From Burkholderia sp. Ax-1724 (GTDB lineage Bacteria; Pseudomonadota; Gammaproteobacteria; Burkholderiales; Burkholderiaceae): 64,000 bases of DNA. Positions 35,869 through 44,983 of the stretch are shown piece after piece. Location of the stretch: NCBI RefSeq assembly GCF_011752995.1, contig NZ_VWWL01000027.1, positions 1 to 64,000 on the forward strand, written 5' to 3'. The notes beneath the pieces are model-generated. The model saw nothing but the letters and a program-made list of their open reading frames with translations. It did no database searches and was not told the origin of the DNA. Made by a program: the position numbers and the translations under genes. Position 1 is the first letter of the stretch. Every line of letters starts with the position of its first letter.

Positions 35869-36471
35869 TCACCCATTCGCGAGCAACAGGTACGCGCGAT
35901 GCCGTACATCCACCTGAGCTTCGAGCGCTTCGAGCGGCGCATTGTCGTTGTCGATGACGTCGTCGGCGGCGGCTAAGCGCGCTTCGCGCGTGGCCTGGCG
36001 CGCGATGATCGCGAGGATCTGTTCGCGGCTGAAGCCGTTGCGCTTCATCACGCGCGCGATCTGCGTCTCGACGCTGCAATCGACGGTCAGCACCCGATTC
36101 GCCCGGTTCTTCCACGTACCGGATTCGACCAGCAACGGCACCACGACGATCACGTACGGCCCTTGCGCCTCGCGTTGCTCGCGCTCGGTTTCCGCGCGAA
36201 TCAGCGGATGCGTGATGCTTTCGAGACGCTTGCGCGCCGCTTCGTCGCTGAACACGAGCGAGCGCATGCGCGCGCGATCGAGCGAGCCGTCCGGCTCGAC
36301 GAACTCCGTGCCGAATTCGGCGGCAATGAGCGGCATCGCGACGCCATGCGGCGCGGTGATGCGATGCGCGATCACGTCGGTGTCGACGAGCGGCACGCCG
36401 CGCGCGGCAAACAGATTAGCCACCGTCGATTTGCCGCTGCCAATGCCGCCAGTCAGTCCCACAACGAACAT
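35869..36471 (-). CDS. coaE: Dephospho-CoA kinase
   Basis: A 200-residue P-loop kinase that phosphorylates the 3'-hydroxyl of dephospho-CoA, the last step of coenzyme A synthesis. The P-loop GGIGSGKS is at 8-15. DTDVIAHRIT carries the catalytic Asp of the family, and VVPLLVESG and VLTVDCSVETQIARVMKR form the CoA and lid regions. The ATG at 36471 lies three bases after the pilD stop, so it belongs to the pilB-pilC-pilD transcript. Confidence 0.97.
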   Translation of the reverse strand: MFVVGLTGGIGSGKSTVANLFAARGVPLVDTDVIAHRITAPHGVAMPLIAAEFGTEFVEPDGSLDRARMRSLVFSDEAARKRLESITHPLIRAETEREQREAQGPYVIVVVPLLVESGTWKNRANRVLTVDCSVETQIARVMKRNGFSREQILAIIARQATREARLAAADDVIDNDNAPLEALEAQVDVRHRAYLLLANG

Positions 36472-36474
36472 GCT

Positions 36475-37416
36475 TCAGCCTCCCAGAGCCAGATAGAGCG
36501 GCGTGCCGACAAATAGCGTGAGCGCACCGCCCGCGGCGAGAAACGGCCCAAACGGCAGCGGCTCCTCGAAGCGCATGCGGCCGCGCCACGTGGCCGCGAG
36601 TCCGACCACCGCACCGGCGATCGCCGCGATCAGCACGATTTGCGGCAGGGCAGCCCAGCCGAGCCAGGCGCCGAGGGCGGCTAGCAGCTTGAAATCGCCG
36701 TAGCCCATGCCTTCGACGCCACGTACGAGACGGAACACCCAATGCACGGCCCATAGCGCGAGATACCCGAAGATCGCGCCGAGCACCGCGTCGTGCAGGT
36801 TCGTGAACATACCGTTGAAATTGACGATGATGCCGGCCCACAGCAGCGGCAGCGTCATCGAGTCGGGCAACAGGTGCGTGTCGATGTCGATCGCGCTCAT
36901 CGCCAGCAGCATCGCGCACAGGCCGAACGCGGCGAGCGCCATCATGGTCGGGCCGAACACCGCGAGCACGCTCGCGGCGCAGGCGGCGCTCGCAATTTCG
37001 AGCAGTGGATAGCGCAGGCTCACATGCGTGCCGCACGCGGAGCAACGCCCGCGCAACATGAGATAGCTCAGGACCGGCAGGTTTTCCCACGCGCTCAGAA
37101 CGTGACCGCAATGCGGGCATGCGCTGCGCGGCACCCACAGGTTATAGCGCGCGGGCAGGCCGTCGTCGGCTTGCGGCGTCTCGGTGGCCTCGTTGATTTC
37201 CTCGCGCCAGGCGCGTTCGAGCATGATGGGCAGCCGATGCACGACCACGTTCAGAAAGCTGCCGATCACGAGGCCGAACACGATCGCGAACGCGATCTGC
37301 ACGCCCGCGGGCAGACTGGCGATCGCGAGCCCGACATCGCTCGCGAAGCGGCCTGGCAGTAAGCCCGCGAGCAGGCTGGAAGAGGTTTCTTGCACGAGCG
37401 GAAGAGGAGCCTGCAT
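36475..37416 (-). CDS. pilD: Type IV prepilin leader peptidase / N-methyltransferase
   Basis: A 313-residue polytopic inner-membrane aspartic protease that cleaves prepilin leaders and methylates the new N-terminus. The cytoplasmic zinc loop has two cysteine pairs (CPHCGH near 105 and CSACGTH near 128). The catalytic aspartates are in SAIDIDTHLLPD and MGYGDFKLLAALGAWLGW. About eight hydrophobic segments are visible. I chose the ATG at 37416 (MQAPLPLVQETS). It processes the type IV pilins, and possibly type II pseudopilins, whose genes lie elsewhere. Confidence 0.95.
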   Translation of the reverse strand: MQAPLPLVQETSSSLLAGLLPGRFASDVGLAIASLPAGVQIAFAIVFGLVIGSFLNVVVHRLPIMLERAWREEINEATETPQADDGLPARYNLWVPRSACPHCGHVLSAWENLPVLSYLMLRGRCSACGTHVSLRYPLLEIASAACAASVLAVFGPTMMALAAFGLCAMLLAMSAIDIDTHLLPDSMTLPLLWAGIIVNFNGMFTNLHDAVLGAIFGYLALWAVHWVFRLVRGVEGMGYGDFKLLAALGAWLGWAALPQIVLIAAIAGAVVGLAATWRGRMRFEEPLPFGPFLAAGGALTLFVGTPLYLALGG

Positions 37417-37444
37417 GGAGTTTGGAATGGATTCGGCTGCGATG

Positions 37445-38671
37445 CTACACCACGTTGCCGAGTTGAATAATGGGAAGATACATCGCAATCACGAGGCCCC
37501 CGACCAGCGCGCCGAGCACGACGATCACGAGCGGTTCGCACAGGCTCGACAGCGTGCCGATCTTTTCGTCCACCTGGCGATCGGCGAGCGAGGCGACGTC
37601 GAGCAGCATCGTGTCGAGCGCCCCCGATTCCTCGGCGACCGCAACGGGCTGCACGACCTCGGACGGGAAGCATTGCGCGGCGCGCATCGCCGCGGCGAGC
37701 CGTTCGCCGCGCCGCAATCTCACCGCGATGCCCGCCGTGGCGCGATCGAAAAAGGCATTGCCGGTTGCGTGCGTGAGCGAGTCGAAGGCATCGGCGAGCG
37801 GTGTGCCGGCGGACAGCAGCGTGCCGAGCGCGCGGCTCCAGCGCGCCGCGCACAGCGTGCGCAGCAGCGGGCCGGCTACCGGCAGGTTGAGCGAGGCGCG
37901 CGCAAAACGGATGCGGGCGCTGGCCGACCGCCGCAACACGAACGTCATGGCCGAGCTCAGCGCGGCCAGCAGCGCAAACGCCGGCACGCTCCAGCGCGCC
38001 GCACCGGCTGACAGCGCTAGCACGAACTGTGTCGGCGCGGGCAACTGCGCGCCGAAACCGTCGAAAATCTGCTTGAAGGTCGGCACGACCCACACCAGCA
38101 ACGCAGCCGTAATCGCCATGGCGAGCAGCAGGATCGCGACCGGGTAGGTCAGCGCCGCGCGTACTTTCGCGCGTTGCGCGGCGGCGCGTTCGCGGTCGTC
38201 GGCGAGACGGGCGAGCACCGTGGCGAGCGCACCCGCGGCTTCGCCGACTTCGACGAGCTGGCAGTACAGCGCGTTGAACTGCGCGGGGTGCCGCTGCAAT
38301 GCCGCCGAAAAGCGCAGGCCGGCGGTGATGTCGCGCGCGACGGCGGCGATGATGCGCGGCATGCCTTGCCGGCGCGACGCGGGTGCTTGCGCGAGCAGTT
38401 CGAGCGCGGGTGCGAGCGGCAGACCGGCGCGCAACAGGCTCGCGAGTTGCCGCGTGAACAGCGTGACGTCGGCGGCGCGGGTTTGGGGGCGTGGCGCCGG
38501 CCCTTGCATCGCGAGTTCCACGATGAACAGGTTGTCGCGTTTGAGCATGGCCCGTGCGGCGCTCGCGTCCGGCGCGATCAGCGAGCCGCTTTGACGCGCG
38601 CCGTCGGCGTCGAGGCCGCGCCATTTGAAGCGCTGGTCGGCAGCGGGGCGAAAGAGCGGAACGGTGCTCAT
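37445..38671 (-). CDS. pilC: Type IV pilus inner-membrane platform protein (GspF/PilC family)
   Basis: A 408-residue inner-membrane protein on which the pilus is assembled. It has the two repeated T2SF domains (about 70-195 and 275-395), each starting with a region like TRQLASLLRAGLPLAPALELLAQ. Three membrane helices lie near 175, 220 and 380. The N-terminal FKWRGLDADG is typical. I chose the ATG at 38671, overlapping the pilB stop (ATGA); an upstream open part of the frame lies inside pilB. Confidence 0.94.
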   Translation of the reverse strand: MSTVPLFRPAADQRFKWRGLDADGARQSGSLIAPDASAARAMLKRDNLFIVELAMQGPAPRPQTRAADVTLFTRQLASLLRAGLPLAPALELLAQAPASRRQGMPRIIAAVARDITAGLRFSAALQRHPAQFNALYCQLVEVGEAAGALATVLARLADDRERAAAQRAKVRAALTYPVAILLLAMAITAALLVWVVPTFKQIFDGFGAQLPAPTQFVLALSAGAARWSVPAFALLAALSSAMTFVLRRSASARIRFARASLNLPVAGPLLRTLCAARWSRALGTLLSAGTPLADAFDSLTHATGNAFFDRATAGIAVRLRRGERLAAAMRAAQCFPSEVVQPVAVAEESGALDTMLLDVASLADRQVDEKIGTLSSLCEPLVIVVLGALVGGLVIAMYLPIIQLGNVV

Positions 38672-39924
38672 GCGACTTCGGTGGCGGCGAGCGCTTCGGC
38701 GAGACTCGTGGTGCCGTCGCGTACGCGCGCGAGCGCGGCGTCGCGCAACGTCGCGACCTGTTCGGTCTGCGCGAGCCGGGCCAGCTCGTGGACGCCCGCG
38801 CTGGCGACGATCAGTTCGCGCATAGCGTCGGAGACCGGCATCACCTGGTGAATGCCGACGCGTCCCCGGTAGCCGATGCCGTGGCAGGCCGCGCAGCCGA
38901 CTGCCGCATAAGGCTGCCAGCCATCGAGCCGGTGGGCGGCGAACCCGGCTGCCTCGAGCGCCGCCGCCGAATGCGGCGCTGGCTTGCGGCACGCGGCGCA
39001 CAGGCGCCGCACGAGCCGTTGCGCCGTCACCATCCGCAGCGCGGCCGCGAGGTTGTAGGGCTCGACACCGATGTCGATGAGCCGCGCGATCGCCGCGGGG
39101 GCATCGTTCGTATGCAAGGTGGACAGCACGAGGTGGCCGGTTTGCGCGGCCTTGACCGCGACGTCGGCGGTCTCGTTGTCGCGGATTTCGCCGACCATGA
39201 TGACGTCCGGGTCCTGACGCAGAAACGCGCGCAGTGCGACTGCGAAAGTCAGCCCGGCTTTCTCGCGCACACTGACCTGATTGATGCCGGCGAGCTGGAT
39301 CTCCGCCGGGTCCTCGACCGAGCAGAGATTGCGCGCCTCGCCGTTCAGCAGATTCAGAAAGCAGTACAGCGACAGGGTTTTGCCGCTGCCGGTCGGTCCG
39401 GTGACGAGCACAAGACCGTGCGGCGCGCGAATCGCAGCGTCGACGGTTTGCCGCTGTTGCGGATCGAGGCCGAGCGAATCGAGCGAAAGATCGGCGGGCA
39501 GTGCGTCGAGCCGGCGCAGCACGAGCTTTTCGCCGAACAGAGTGGGCAGCGAGTTGACGCGATAGTCCTCGATGCGCTGCGGCGTGCTGGCGATGCGCAG
39601 GCGACCGTCCTGCGGCACGCGCCGTTCGGCGATGTCGAGCCGCGCGAGTACTTTCACGCGCGTGACGAATGCATCGCGCAGATGAGCGGGCGGCCGCGGG
39701 ATTTCATGCAGCACGCCGTCGATCCGCAAGCGTATGCGCCAGCCGTGCTCGGCCGGCTCGATGTGAATATCCGACGCATTGCGCCGCGTCGCTTCCCGCA
39801 GCGTGTCGGTCAGGAGACGCACGGCCGGGGCGTTGTCGGGATCGGCGAGACCGGCCGCGCCAGTTTCGCCGTTAAAGGGCAGGGCGCGCGGCGTGGCCGT
39901 CGCGGCTGCAAAGGAGTTGGACAT
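38668..39924 (-). CDS. pilB: Type IV pilus assembly ATPase PilB / GspE family, short form
   Basis: A 418-residue secretion ATPase that powers pilus extension. The N2 domain (ASDIHIEPAEHGWRIRLRIDG) begins at about residue 50. Walker A GPTGSGKT is at 176-183, the Asp box RQDPDVIMVGEIRD and the His box LVLSTLHTNDAPAA follow. The metal-binding cysteine pairs are CAACRKP and CAACHGIG. Typical PilB proteins have about 560 residues with an N-terminal MshEN domain; that domain is missing here, and an in-frame stop at 39964-39966 excludes a longer start. It heads the pilB-pilC-pilD-coaE unit. Confidence 0.92.
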   Translation of the reverse strand: MSNSFAAATATPRALPFNGETGAAGLADPDNAPAVRLLTDTLREATRRNASDIHIEPAEHGWRIRLRIDGVLHEIPRPPAHLRDAFVTRVKVLARLDIAERRVPQDGRLRIASTPQRIEDYRVNSLPTLFGEKLVLRRLDALPADLSLDSLGLDPQQRQTVDAAIRAPHGLVLVTGPTGSGKTLSLYCFLNLLNGEARNLCSVEDPAEIQLAGINQVSVREKAGLTFAVALRAFLRQDPDVIMVGEIRDNETADVAVKAAQTGHLVLSTLHTNDAPAAIARLIDIGVEPYNLAAALRMVTAQRLVRRLCAACRKPAPHSAAALEAAGFAAHRLDGWQPYAAVGCAACHGIGYRGRVGIHQVMPVSDAMRELIVASAGVHELARLAQTEQVATLRDAALARVRDGTTSLAEALAATEVA

Positions 39925-40071
39925 GAGAGACCGGCGATGAGCCGCCTGTAGAACGTGACGGCTTCATCTTCCGGCAGTGAGGGCGGCAGCGCCATTCAGC
40001 CATTCGGCTAATGGCGCGCTGAACTGCCGTGTGCGATGCTGATCGCGAATCGGCGATTGCCAGCCAGGGCG

Positions 40072-41367
40072 TTAGTTGGGGCGCGCTTTGGCGGCTTTGC
40101 GCGACGGCGGTTTGAACAGCTTGACGGTGCGAATCGCCTGATCGTCGCTGCGCATGACTTCGAGCTTGATCTCGCCGATCTGCACGCAGACGTCGCCATC
40201 GGGAATGTCTTCGAGAATTTCGAGAATCAGGCCGTTGAGCGTTTTCGGGCCGTCGGTGGGCAGCGTGAGGTGCAGCCAGCGGTTCAGTTCGCGCAGCGGC
40301 ATGCTGCCCGCGACGATGCATTCGCCATCCTCGTTCCAGCCGCCGCGCGAACTGGCGCCGCGCGGAATCGAGGTGGTGAATTCGCCGATCAGCTCCTCGA
40401 TGATGTCTTCTGGCGTGACGAGCCCTTGCAGTTCGCCGTATTCGTCGACGACGAGCGCGGTGCGCTGGCGGCTCTCCTGGAAATATTGGAGCTGCTGGAA
40501 CACCGGCGTGCCGCTCGGCACGAAATACGGCTCGGTCAGCAGTTCGCGCAGGGTGTCGCGCCCGAGTTCCTGGTTGTGCAGGGCCGCGAGCGTTTTGCGT
40601 ACGTGCAGCACGCCGAGCACACGGTCGATGTCGCCCTGGTAGACGATCAGCTTGTTGTGATAGCAGGTTTCGAGTTGATGCAGGATCTGCTCGAACGGCG
40701 CGTCGAAGTCGAGCGCCTCGATGCGGCGGCGCGGGATCATTACGTCGTCCACGGAGATGTTTTCGAGGTCGAACAGATTCAGCAGGATGCTGCGGTGCTT
40801 GGTCGGCATGAAGCTGCCGGACTCGAGCACGATGGTGCGCAATTCTTCGGTGGAGAGCCGCTGGTCGCGCGCGCTTTTCGTGTTGATGTGCAGCACGCGC
40901 AGGATGCCGTTCGCGAACAGGTTGACGAACCAGATGAGCGGTTTCGCGGCGCGCATCAGCGGCGCGATGAGCAGGCTCGCGGGTAGCGCGATCTTCTCGG
41001 GAAAGGTTGCGCCGACGATTTTCGGCGTGATCTCCGCGAACACGATGATCAGAAACGCGACGAGCCCGGTCGCGATCGACAGGATGAGGTTGTTGCGGCC
41101 GAACGTGTGCAGCGCGAGCGAGGTCGTGAGCACCGGGATGATCGTATTGAACAGGTTGTTGCCGATCAGGATGACGCTCAGCAGTTGATCGGTACGCGCG
41201 AGCAGGCCCTGGGTCGTTTTCGCGCCGAGCGTGTTCTGGTTGGCAAGGTGCTTCAGACGATGGCGGTTGAGCGCCATCATCGCTGTCTCGGAAATGGAAA
41301 AGAAGGCGGAGCAGACGAGCAGCAGAAGGACGGCGCCAATCTGCGCCCATAAGGGAAGTTGTTCCAC
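40072..41367 (-). CDS. HlyC/CorC family membrane protein (CNNM domain plus CBS pair)
   Basis: A 431-residue protein with an N-terminal DUF21/CNNM membrane domain (helices about 6-28, 60-85, 95-115 and 125-150). A CBS-domain pair follows (about 205-330; DVMIPRRRIEALD, LVVDEYGELQGLVTPEDI). A CorC-type C-terminal domain ends it (about 345-425). Related proteins are linked to magnesium or cobalt efflux and resistance; transport activity here is an inference. The start is GTG at 41367 (MEQLPLWAQIGAVL); no clear ribosome site is seen. It is monocistronic or leads into pilB after a 147-base gap. Confidence 0.9.
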   Translation of the reverse strand: MEQLPLWAQIGAVLLLLVCSAFFSISETAMMALNRHRLKHLANQNTLGAKTTQGLLARTDQLLSVILIGNNLFNTIIPVLTTSLALHTFGRNNLILSIATGLVAFLIIVFAEITPKIVGATFPEKIALPASLLIAPLMRAAKPLIWFVNLFANGILRVLHINTKSARDQRLSTEELRTIVLESGSFMPTKHRSILLNLFDLENISVDDVMIPRRRIEALDFDAPFEQILHQLETCYHNKLIVYQGDIDRVLGVLHVRKTLAALHNQELGRDTLRELLTEPYFVPSGTPVFQQLQYFQESRQRTALVVDEYGELQGLVTPEDIIEELIGEFTTSIPRGASSRGGWNEDGECIVAGSMPLRELNRWLHLTLPTDGPKTLNGLILEILEDIPDGDVCVQIGEIKLEVMRSDDQAIRTVKLFKPPSRKAAKARPN

Positions 41368-41510
41368 GCGTCGTGAAAAATAAGGGAAAGGATGGAGAGA
41401 ATATAGCAGAGGGGGCTATGCGGCCCGCCACTGGGGTTGGCGCCGATATGGACGATGTGGCGGCTGTGTGTCGCCCGGTGTAGCAACGGCTGCGGGTAAA
41501 AAACGACGTG

Positions 41511-41549
41511 CAAAACAAAAAACCGCCGAGCAATGCTGCGGCGGTTTTT
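41511..41549 (-). terminator. Rho-independent terminator of tRNA-Pro
   Basis: On the minus strand an 11-bp stem AAAAACCGCCG/CGGCGGTTTTT (41549-41539 and 41528-41518) precedes the T-rich TTTTTTGTTTTG. Confidence 0.92.
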
Positions 41550-41574
41550 GAACCTTGAACGAACAAGGAGAATC

Positions 41575-41651
41575 TGGTCGGGGTGAGAGGATTCGAACCT
41601 CCGGCCTCTACGTCCCGAACGTAGCGCTCTACCAGGCTAAGCTACACCCCG
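41575..41651 (-). tRNA. tRNA-Pro, anticodon CGG
   Basis: Seventy-seven bases fold as a full cloverleaf with a CGGGGTG/CACCCCG acceptor stem, discriminator A and an encoded CCA end (41577-41575). The anticodon stem CTACG/CGTAG holds the loop TTCGGGA, giving anticodon CGG for CCG codons. The T arm has GGTTCGAATCC. It lies 49 bases after the ispB stop on the same strand, so it may be co-transcribed, and it has its own terminator. Confidence 0.97.
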
Positions 41652-41700
41652 ATTAGGTACTGCTGACTCGATTCAGACTAATCCGGCGTTTCAGTCTCGT

Positions 41701-42693
41701 TCAAGACTGCCTTGCCGTCGAGTAAGAACATAATTCTAGCAGGCTCTCTTTAAAAATGGAATGGGGGAATGAAGAAATTGCCGTCGCGGCTGCCTGGGCT
41801 TCCTGTTTCGCGCATTCGAGCGTGTGATCGAGCGCGCCGGAGCGCGTGATCGCCTCGAAAATCGTTTCGAAACGGTCGGTGCCGCCCTGCTCGATCGCTT
41901 CGCGCGCGAGTGCCGACTGCTCCGGCGTGCCGCGTTCGATCAGATAGATGAGCGGCAGCGTCGGTTTGCCTTCGCGCAGATCGTCGCCGGCGTTCTTGCC
42001 CATCGATTCGGCCGTGCCCGTGTAGTCGAGCCAGTCGTCCATGATCTGGAACGCCGTGCCGATGCGCCGGCCGAATTCCGCCGCGGCCGCTTCGATTTTC
42101 GCGTCCGCGCCGGCCAGCACCGCGCCCAGCTGCGCGGCCGCTTCGAACAGCTTGGCGGTCTTGTAGCGGATCACCTGCATGTAGCGGGCTTCGTCGACGT
42201 CCGCGTCGTGCATGTTCAGCAATTGCAGCACTTCGCCCTCGGAGATGATGTTGGTCGCCTCCGACAGAATCTCCATGACCCGCATCTTGCCGACGCCGAC
42301 CATCATCTGGAACGAGCGCGAGTAGAGAAAATCGCCGACCAGCACGCTCGCGGCGTTGCCGAACAGCGCGTTGGCGGTCTGACGGCCGCGCCGCAGGTCC
42401 GATTCGTCGACCACGTCGTCGTGCAGCAAGGTGGCCGTGTGGATGAATTCGACGACCGCCGCCAGTTCGTGCCGGTGCCCCGTCGTGTCGCCGAGCGCGC
42501 CCGCCACGAGCAGCAGCAGCGCGGGCCGCAGCCGTTTGCCGCCGGCGCCGATGATGTACTCGGAAATCTGGTTGATCAGCATCACGTCGGACGCAAGACG
42601 TTGCCGGATGACGCGATTCACCTGCTGCATGTCTTCGGCGACCGGAGCAAGCAGGCTGGCGACGTTGGGGGAAGGGGTGGCAGTCGACGACAT
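41701..42693 (-). CDS. ispB: Polyprenyl (octaprenyl) diphosphate synthase
   Basis: A 330-residue trans-prenyltransferase that makes the side chain of ubiquinone. The first Asp-rich motif DDVVD is at 92-96 (LLHDDVVDESDLRRG), the second DDWLD at 219-223. GKRLRPALLLL and the GDFLYSRSFQMM helix are typical. The residue before the first motif region that sets chain length suggests a long (C40) product; octaprenyl is assumed from betaproteobacterial ubiquinone-8. It diverges from rplU, as in E. coli. Confidence 0.95.
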   Translation of the reverse strand: MSSTATPSPNVASLLAPVAEDMQQVNRVIRQRLASDVMLINQISEYIIGAGGKRLRPALLLLVAGALGDTTGHRHELAAVVEFIHTATLLHDDVVDESDLRRGRQTANALFGNAASVLVGDFLYSRSFQMMVGVGKMRVMEILSEATNIISEGEVLQLLNMHDADVDEARYMQVIRYKTAKLFEAAAQLGAVLAGADAKIEAAAAEFGRRIGTAFQIMDDWLDYTGTAESMGKNAGDDLREGKPTLPLIYLIERGTPEQSALAREAIEQGGTDRFETIFEAITRSGALDHTLECAKQEAQAAATAISSFPHSIFKESLLELCSYSTARQS

Positions 42694-42719
42694 GATGGCT
42701 GAATTGGGTAGTGCCGCGA

Positions 42720-42725
42720 ATTATA
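42720..42725 (-). promoter_or_regulatory. -10 element of ispB
   Basis: A perfect TATAAT on the minus strand lies 27 bases before the ispB start; no -35 at normal spacing is convincing. Confidence 0.5.
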
Positions 42726-42892
42726 AGGCGATCGGGGCGCTTCCGGGTCGTCGGCTGCGGCGCGGGCGCTTTGCCGCGTCGGCAGCGCCGCATGCCGGGG
42801 CTGCGTGGGAGGTGCCGGGTGCCGCTCGCCCCGTCGCGAAAGTAAGGCCGGAAGGCGGCGGAAAGACTCTTAAACGGTTTTGGAAACAGGTT

Positions 42893-42921
42893 TTGACCGA
42901 GCAGCTAACTCCATGTATAAT
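42893..42921 (+). promoter_or_regulatory. Sigma70-type promoter of rplU-rpmA
   Basis: TTGACC (42893-42898) and a perfect TATAAT (42916-42921), 17 bases apart, lie 55 bases before rplU. This is one of the best promoter matches in the window. Confidence 0.9.
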
Positions 42922-42975
42922 CGAGAATTTCCGCGCGCGGTGCGTGGGAAAAATGAACAAAGAGTGAGGTTCTCA

Positions 42976-43287
42976 ATGTACGCGGTCATAAAAACCGGTG
43001 GCAAGCAGTACAAGGTTGCCGTCGGCGAAAAACTTAAAGTAGAACAGATACCGGCAGACATTGACGCTGAAATCACGCTCGACCAGGTTCTCGCAGTGGG
43101 CGAAGGCGAATCGATTAAGTTCGGTACGCCGCTGGTCAGTGGGGCTTCCGTCAAGGCTACCGTCGTGTCGCAAGGTCGTCACGCAAAAGTGACCATCTTC
43201 AAGATGCGTCGCCGGAAGCACTACCAGAAGCATGGCGGCCACCGCCAGAACTATACCGAACTGCGCATCGACGCGATCAACGCGTAA
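42976..43287 (+). CDS. rplU: 50S ribosomal protein L21
   Basis: A 103-residue ribosomal protein binding 23S rRNA. It begins MYAVIKTGGKQYKVAVGEKL and contains KRRRKHYQ-like RNA-binding sequence (FKMRRRKHYQKHGGHRQNYT). Length and ends match the family exactly. The ATG at 42976 follows GTGAGG. Longer upstream extensions of the frame cross the promoter and are rejected. L27 follows after 25 bases. Confidence 0.98.
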   Translation: MYAVIKTGGKQYKVAVGEKLKVEQIPADIDAEITLDQVLAVGEGESIKFGTPLVSGASVKATVVSQGRHAKVTIFKMRRRKHYQKHGGHRQNYTELRIDAINA

Positions 43288-43312
43288 GCGCACCGGTTAA
43301 GGAGCAGATCAA

Positions 43313-43573
43313 ATGGCACACAAAAAGGCAGGCGGATCGTCCCGGAACGGCCGCGACTCCGAATCGAAGCGCCTCGGCGTGAAGGTTTACGGCGGCCAGG
43401 CTATCAACGCTGGCGGCATCATCGTGCGTCAGCGCGGCACGCGCATGCACGCTGGTGAAAACGTCGGCATGGGCAAGGATCACACCCTGTTCGCGCTGAA
43501 GGACGGCCACGTTCAGTTCTCGACGAAGGGCGCGGCGAAGAAGCACACCGTTTCCGTCGTCCCGGCAGCCTGA
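43313..43573 (+). CDS. rpmA: 50S ribosomal protein L27
   Basis: An 86-residue ribosomal protein whose N-terminus (MAHKKAGGSSRNGRDSESKR) reaches the peptidyl-transferase centre. It starts AHKKAGG directly, without the cleaved extension seen in Firmicutes. The ATG follows AAGGAG. A strong terminator lies 30 bases downstream, yet obgE usually belongs to this unit, so partial read-through is possible. Confidence 0.98.
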   Translation: MAHKKAGGSSRNGRDSESKRLGVKVYGGQAINAGGIIVRQRGTRMHAGENVGMGKDHTLFALKDGHVQFSTKGAAKKHTVSVVPAA

Positions 43574-43602
43574 GTTTAATCAGGCACGGGCTTCAGGACC
43601 GG

Positions 43603-43636
43603 AAAAAGGCCCCGCGAAGTTCGCGGGGCCTTTTTT
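43603..43636 (+). terminator. Rho-independent terminator of rplU-rpmA
   Basis: A 15-bp stem AAAAAGGCCCCGCGA (43603-43617) pairs with 43621-43635 across a three-base loop, and its 3' end is a T run. Confidence 0.95.
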
Positions 43637-43790
43637 ATTGCGGCGCCTTCTGCGCGCGGCATCGATCGCTGGCTGGCTGTGCCTATGCCGTTCGGTCGAT
43701 TGATCAACGCGCAACGCGCGCGGCAAAATAGCAGCATCCAATCAGGCAGTACACCCTGCATCTGGCAGCACATACGGGACGGAGTTACGC

Positions 43791-44912
43791 ATGAAGTTCA
43801 TTGACGAAGCGAGGATTGAAGTCATCGCCGGCGACGGAGGGGATGGCAGCGCGTCGATGCGCCGCGAGAAATTCGTTCCGTTCGGCGGTCCGGATGGCGG
43901 CGACGGCGGCCGGGGCGGCAGCGTGATCGCGGTCGCGGACCGCAACATCAACACGCTGATCGACTACCGCTACGCGAAAAAACATCTGGCTCGCAACGGC
44001 GAAAACGGTCGCGGTTCGGACTGCTACGGCAAGGGCGGCGACGACATCACGCTGCGCATGCCGGTCGGCACCACGATCACCGACATGGAAACCGGCGAGT
44101 TGATCGCTGATCTGACCGAGCACAATCAGAGCGTGCAAATTGCGCAGGGCGGTGCGGGCGGTCTCGGCAATCTGCATTTCAAATCCAGCACGAACCGCGC
44201 GCCGCGTCAGAAGACCGACGGCAAGCCGGGCGAGCGCCGCATGGTGCGCCTCGAACTGAAAGTGCTGGCCGACGTTGGCCTGCTTGGCATGCCGAACGCC
44301 GGCAAGTCGACGTTTATCTCGTCGGTGTCGAACGCGAAGCCGAAAATCGCCGATTACCCGTTCACGACGCTCGCGCCGAATCTCGGCGTGGTGCGCGTCG
44401 GGCCGAGCCGCAGCTTCGTGATCGCCGACATTCCCGGTTTGATCGAAGGCGCGGCCGAAGGCGCGGGTCTCGGCCACCAGTTCCTGCGCCACCTGCAGCG
44501 CACTGGCCTGCTGCTGCACATCGTCGACATTGCACCGTTCGACGAGTCGATCGATCCGGTCGTGGAAGCGAAGGCGATCGTCAACGAACTGCGCAAGTAC
44601 GACGATCAGCTCTATCAGAAGCCGCGTTGGCTCGTTCTGAACAAGCTCGACATGGTGCCCGAAGACGAGCGCGAAGCGCGCGTGTCGGCGTTCCTCGAAG
44701 GTTTTGGCTGGGATGGTCCGGTGTTCGAGATTTCGGCGCTGACCGGCCAGGGCTGTGAGAATCTCTGCTACGCGGTGTTCGACTACCTCGCCGAACATTC
44801 CGATGCGCAGCGCGCGGCCGAAGCCGAAGACCTTGCTTCCGACGTGCGTTTCCGCGAAGGATCGGGAGTCCAGGCCGCGGTTGGCGAGTCCGGCAGCCAC
44901 CCGCAGGAATAA
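43791..44912 (+). CDS. obgE: GTPase ObgE/CgtA
   Basis: A 373-residue ribosome-associated GTPase for late 50S assembly and stress control. The Gly-rich Obg domain (1-158) has repeated GGDGGDGG-type loops. The G domain has G1 GMPNAGKST (about 166-174), G2 near TTLAPNLG, G3 DIPGLIEGA, and G4 LNKLDMV with G5 ISALTGQG. The C-terminal tail (after about 340) is acidic and variable. The ATG follows CGGAGTTACGC. proB follows after 71 bases. Confidence 0.97.
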   Translation: MKFIDEARIEVIAGDGGDGSASMRREKFVPFGGPDGGDGGRGGSVIAVADRNINTLIDYRYAKKHLARNGENGRGSDCYGKGGDDITLRMPVGTTITDMETGELIADLTEHNQSVQIAQGGAGGLGNLHFKSSTNRAPRQKTDGKPGERRMVRLELKVLADVGLLGMPNAGKSTFISSVSNAKPKIADYPFTTLAPNLGVVRVGPSRSFVIADIPGLIEGAAEGAGLGHQFLRHLQRTGLLLHIVDIAPFDESIDPVVEAKAIVNELRKYDDQLYQKPRWLVLNKLDMVPEDEREARVSAFLEGFGWDGPVFEISALTGQGCENLCYAVFDYLAEHSDAQRAAEAEDLASDVRFREGSGVQAAVGESGSHPQE

Positions 44913-44983
44913 AAACTCCAGCGCCGGCGCCAGCAGGCGGGCTGCCGGCATGTATCACGCGTCATCTTGGGAGACAGCGCACG

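Noticed and set aside
41575..41651. tRNA-Pro as attachment site of an integrated element
   Set aside because: No integrase, no repeated tRNA 3' end and only housekeeping genes on both sides.
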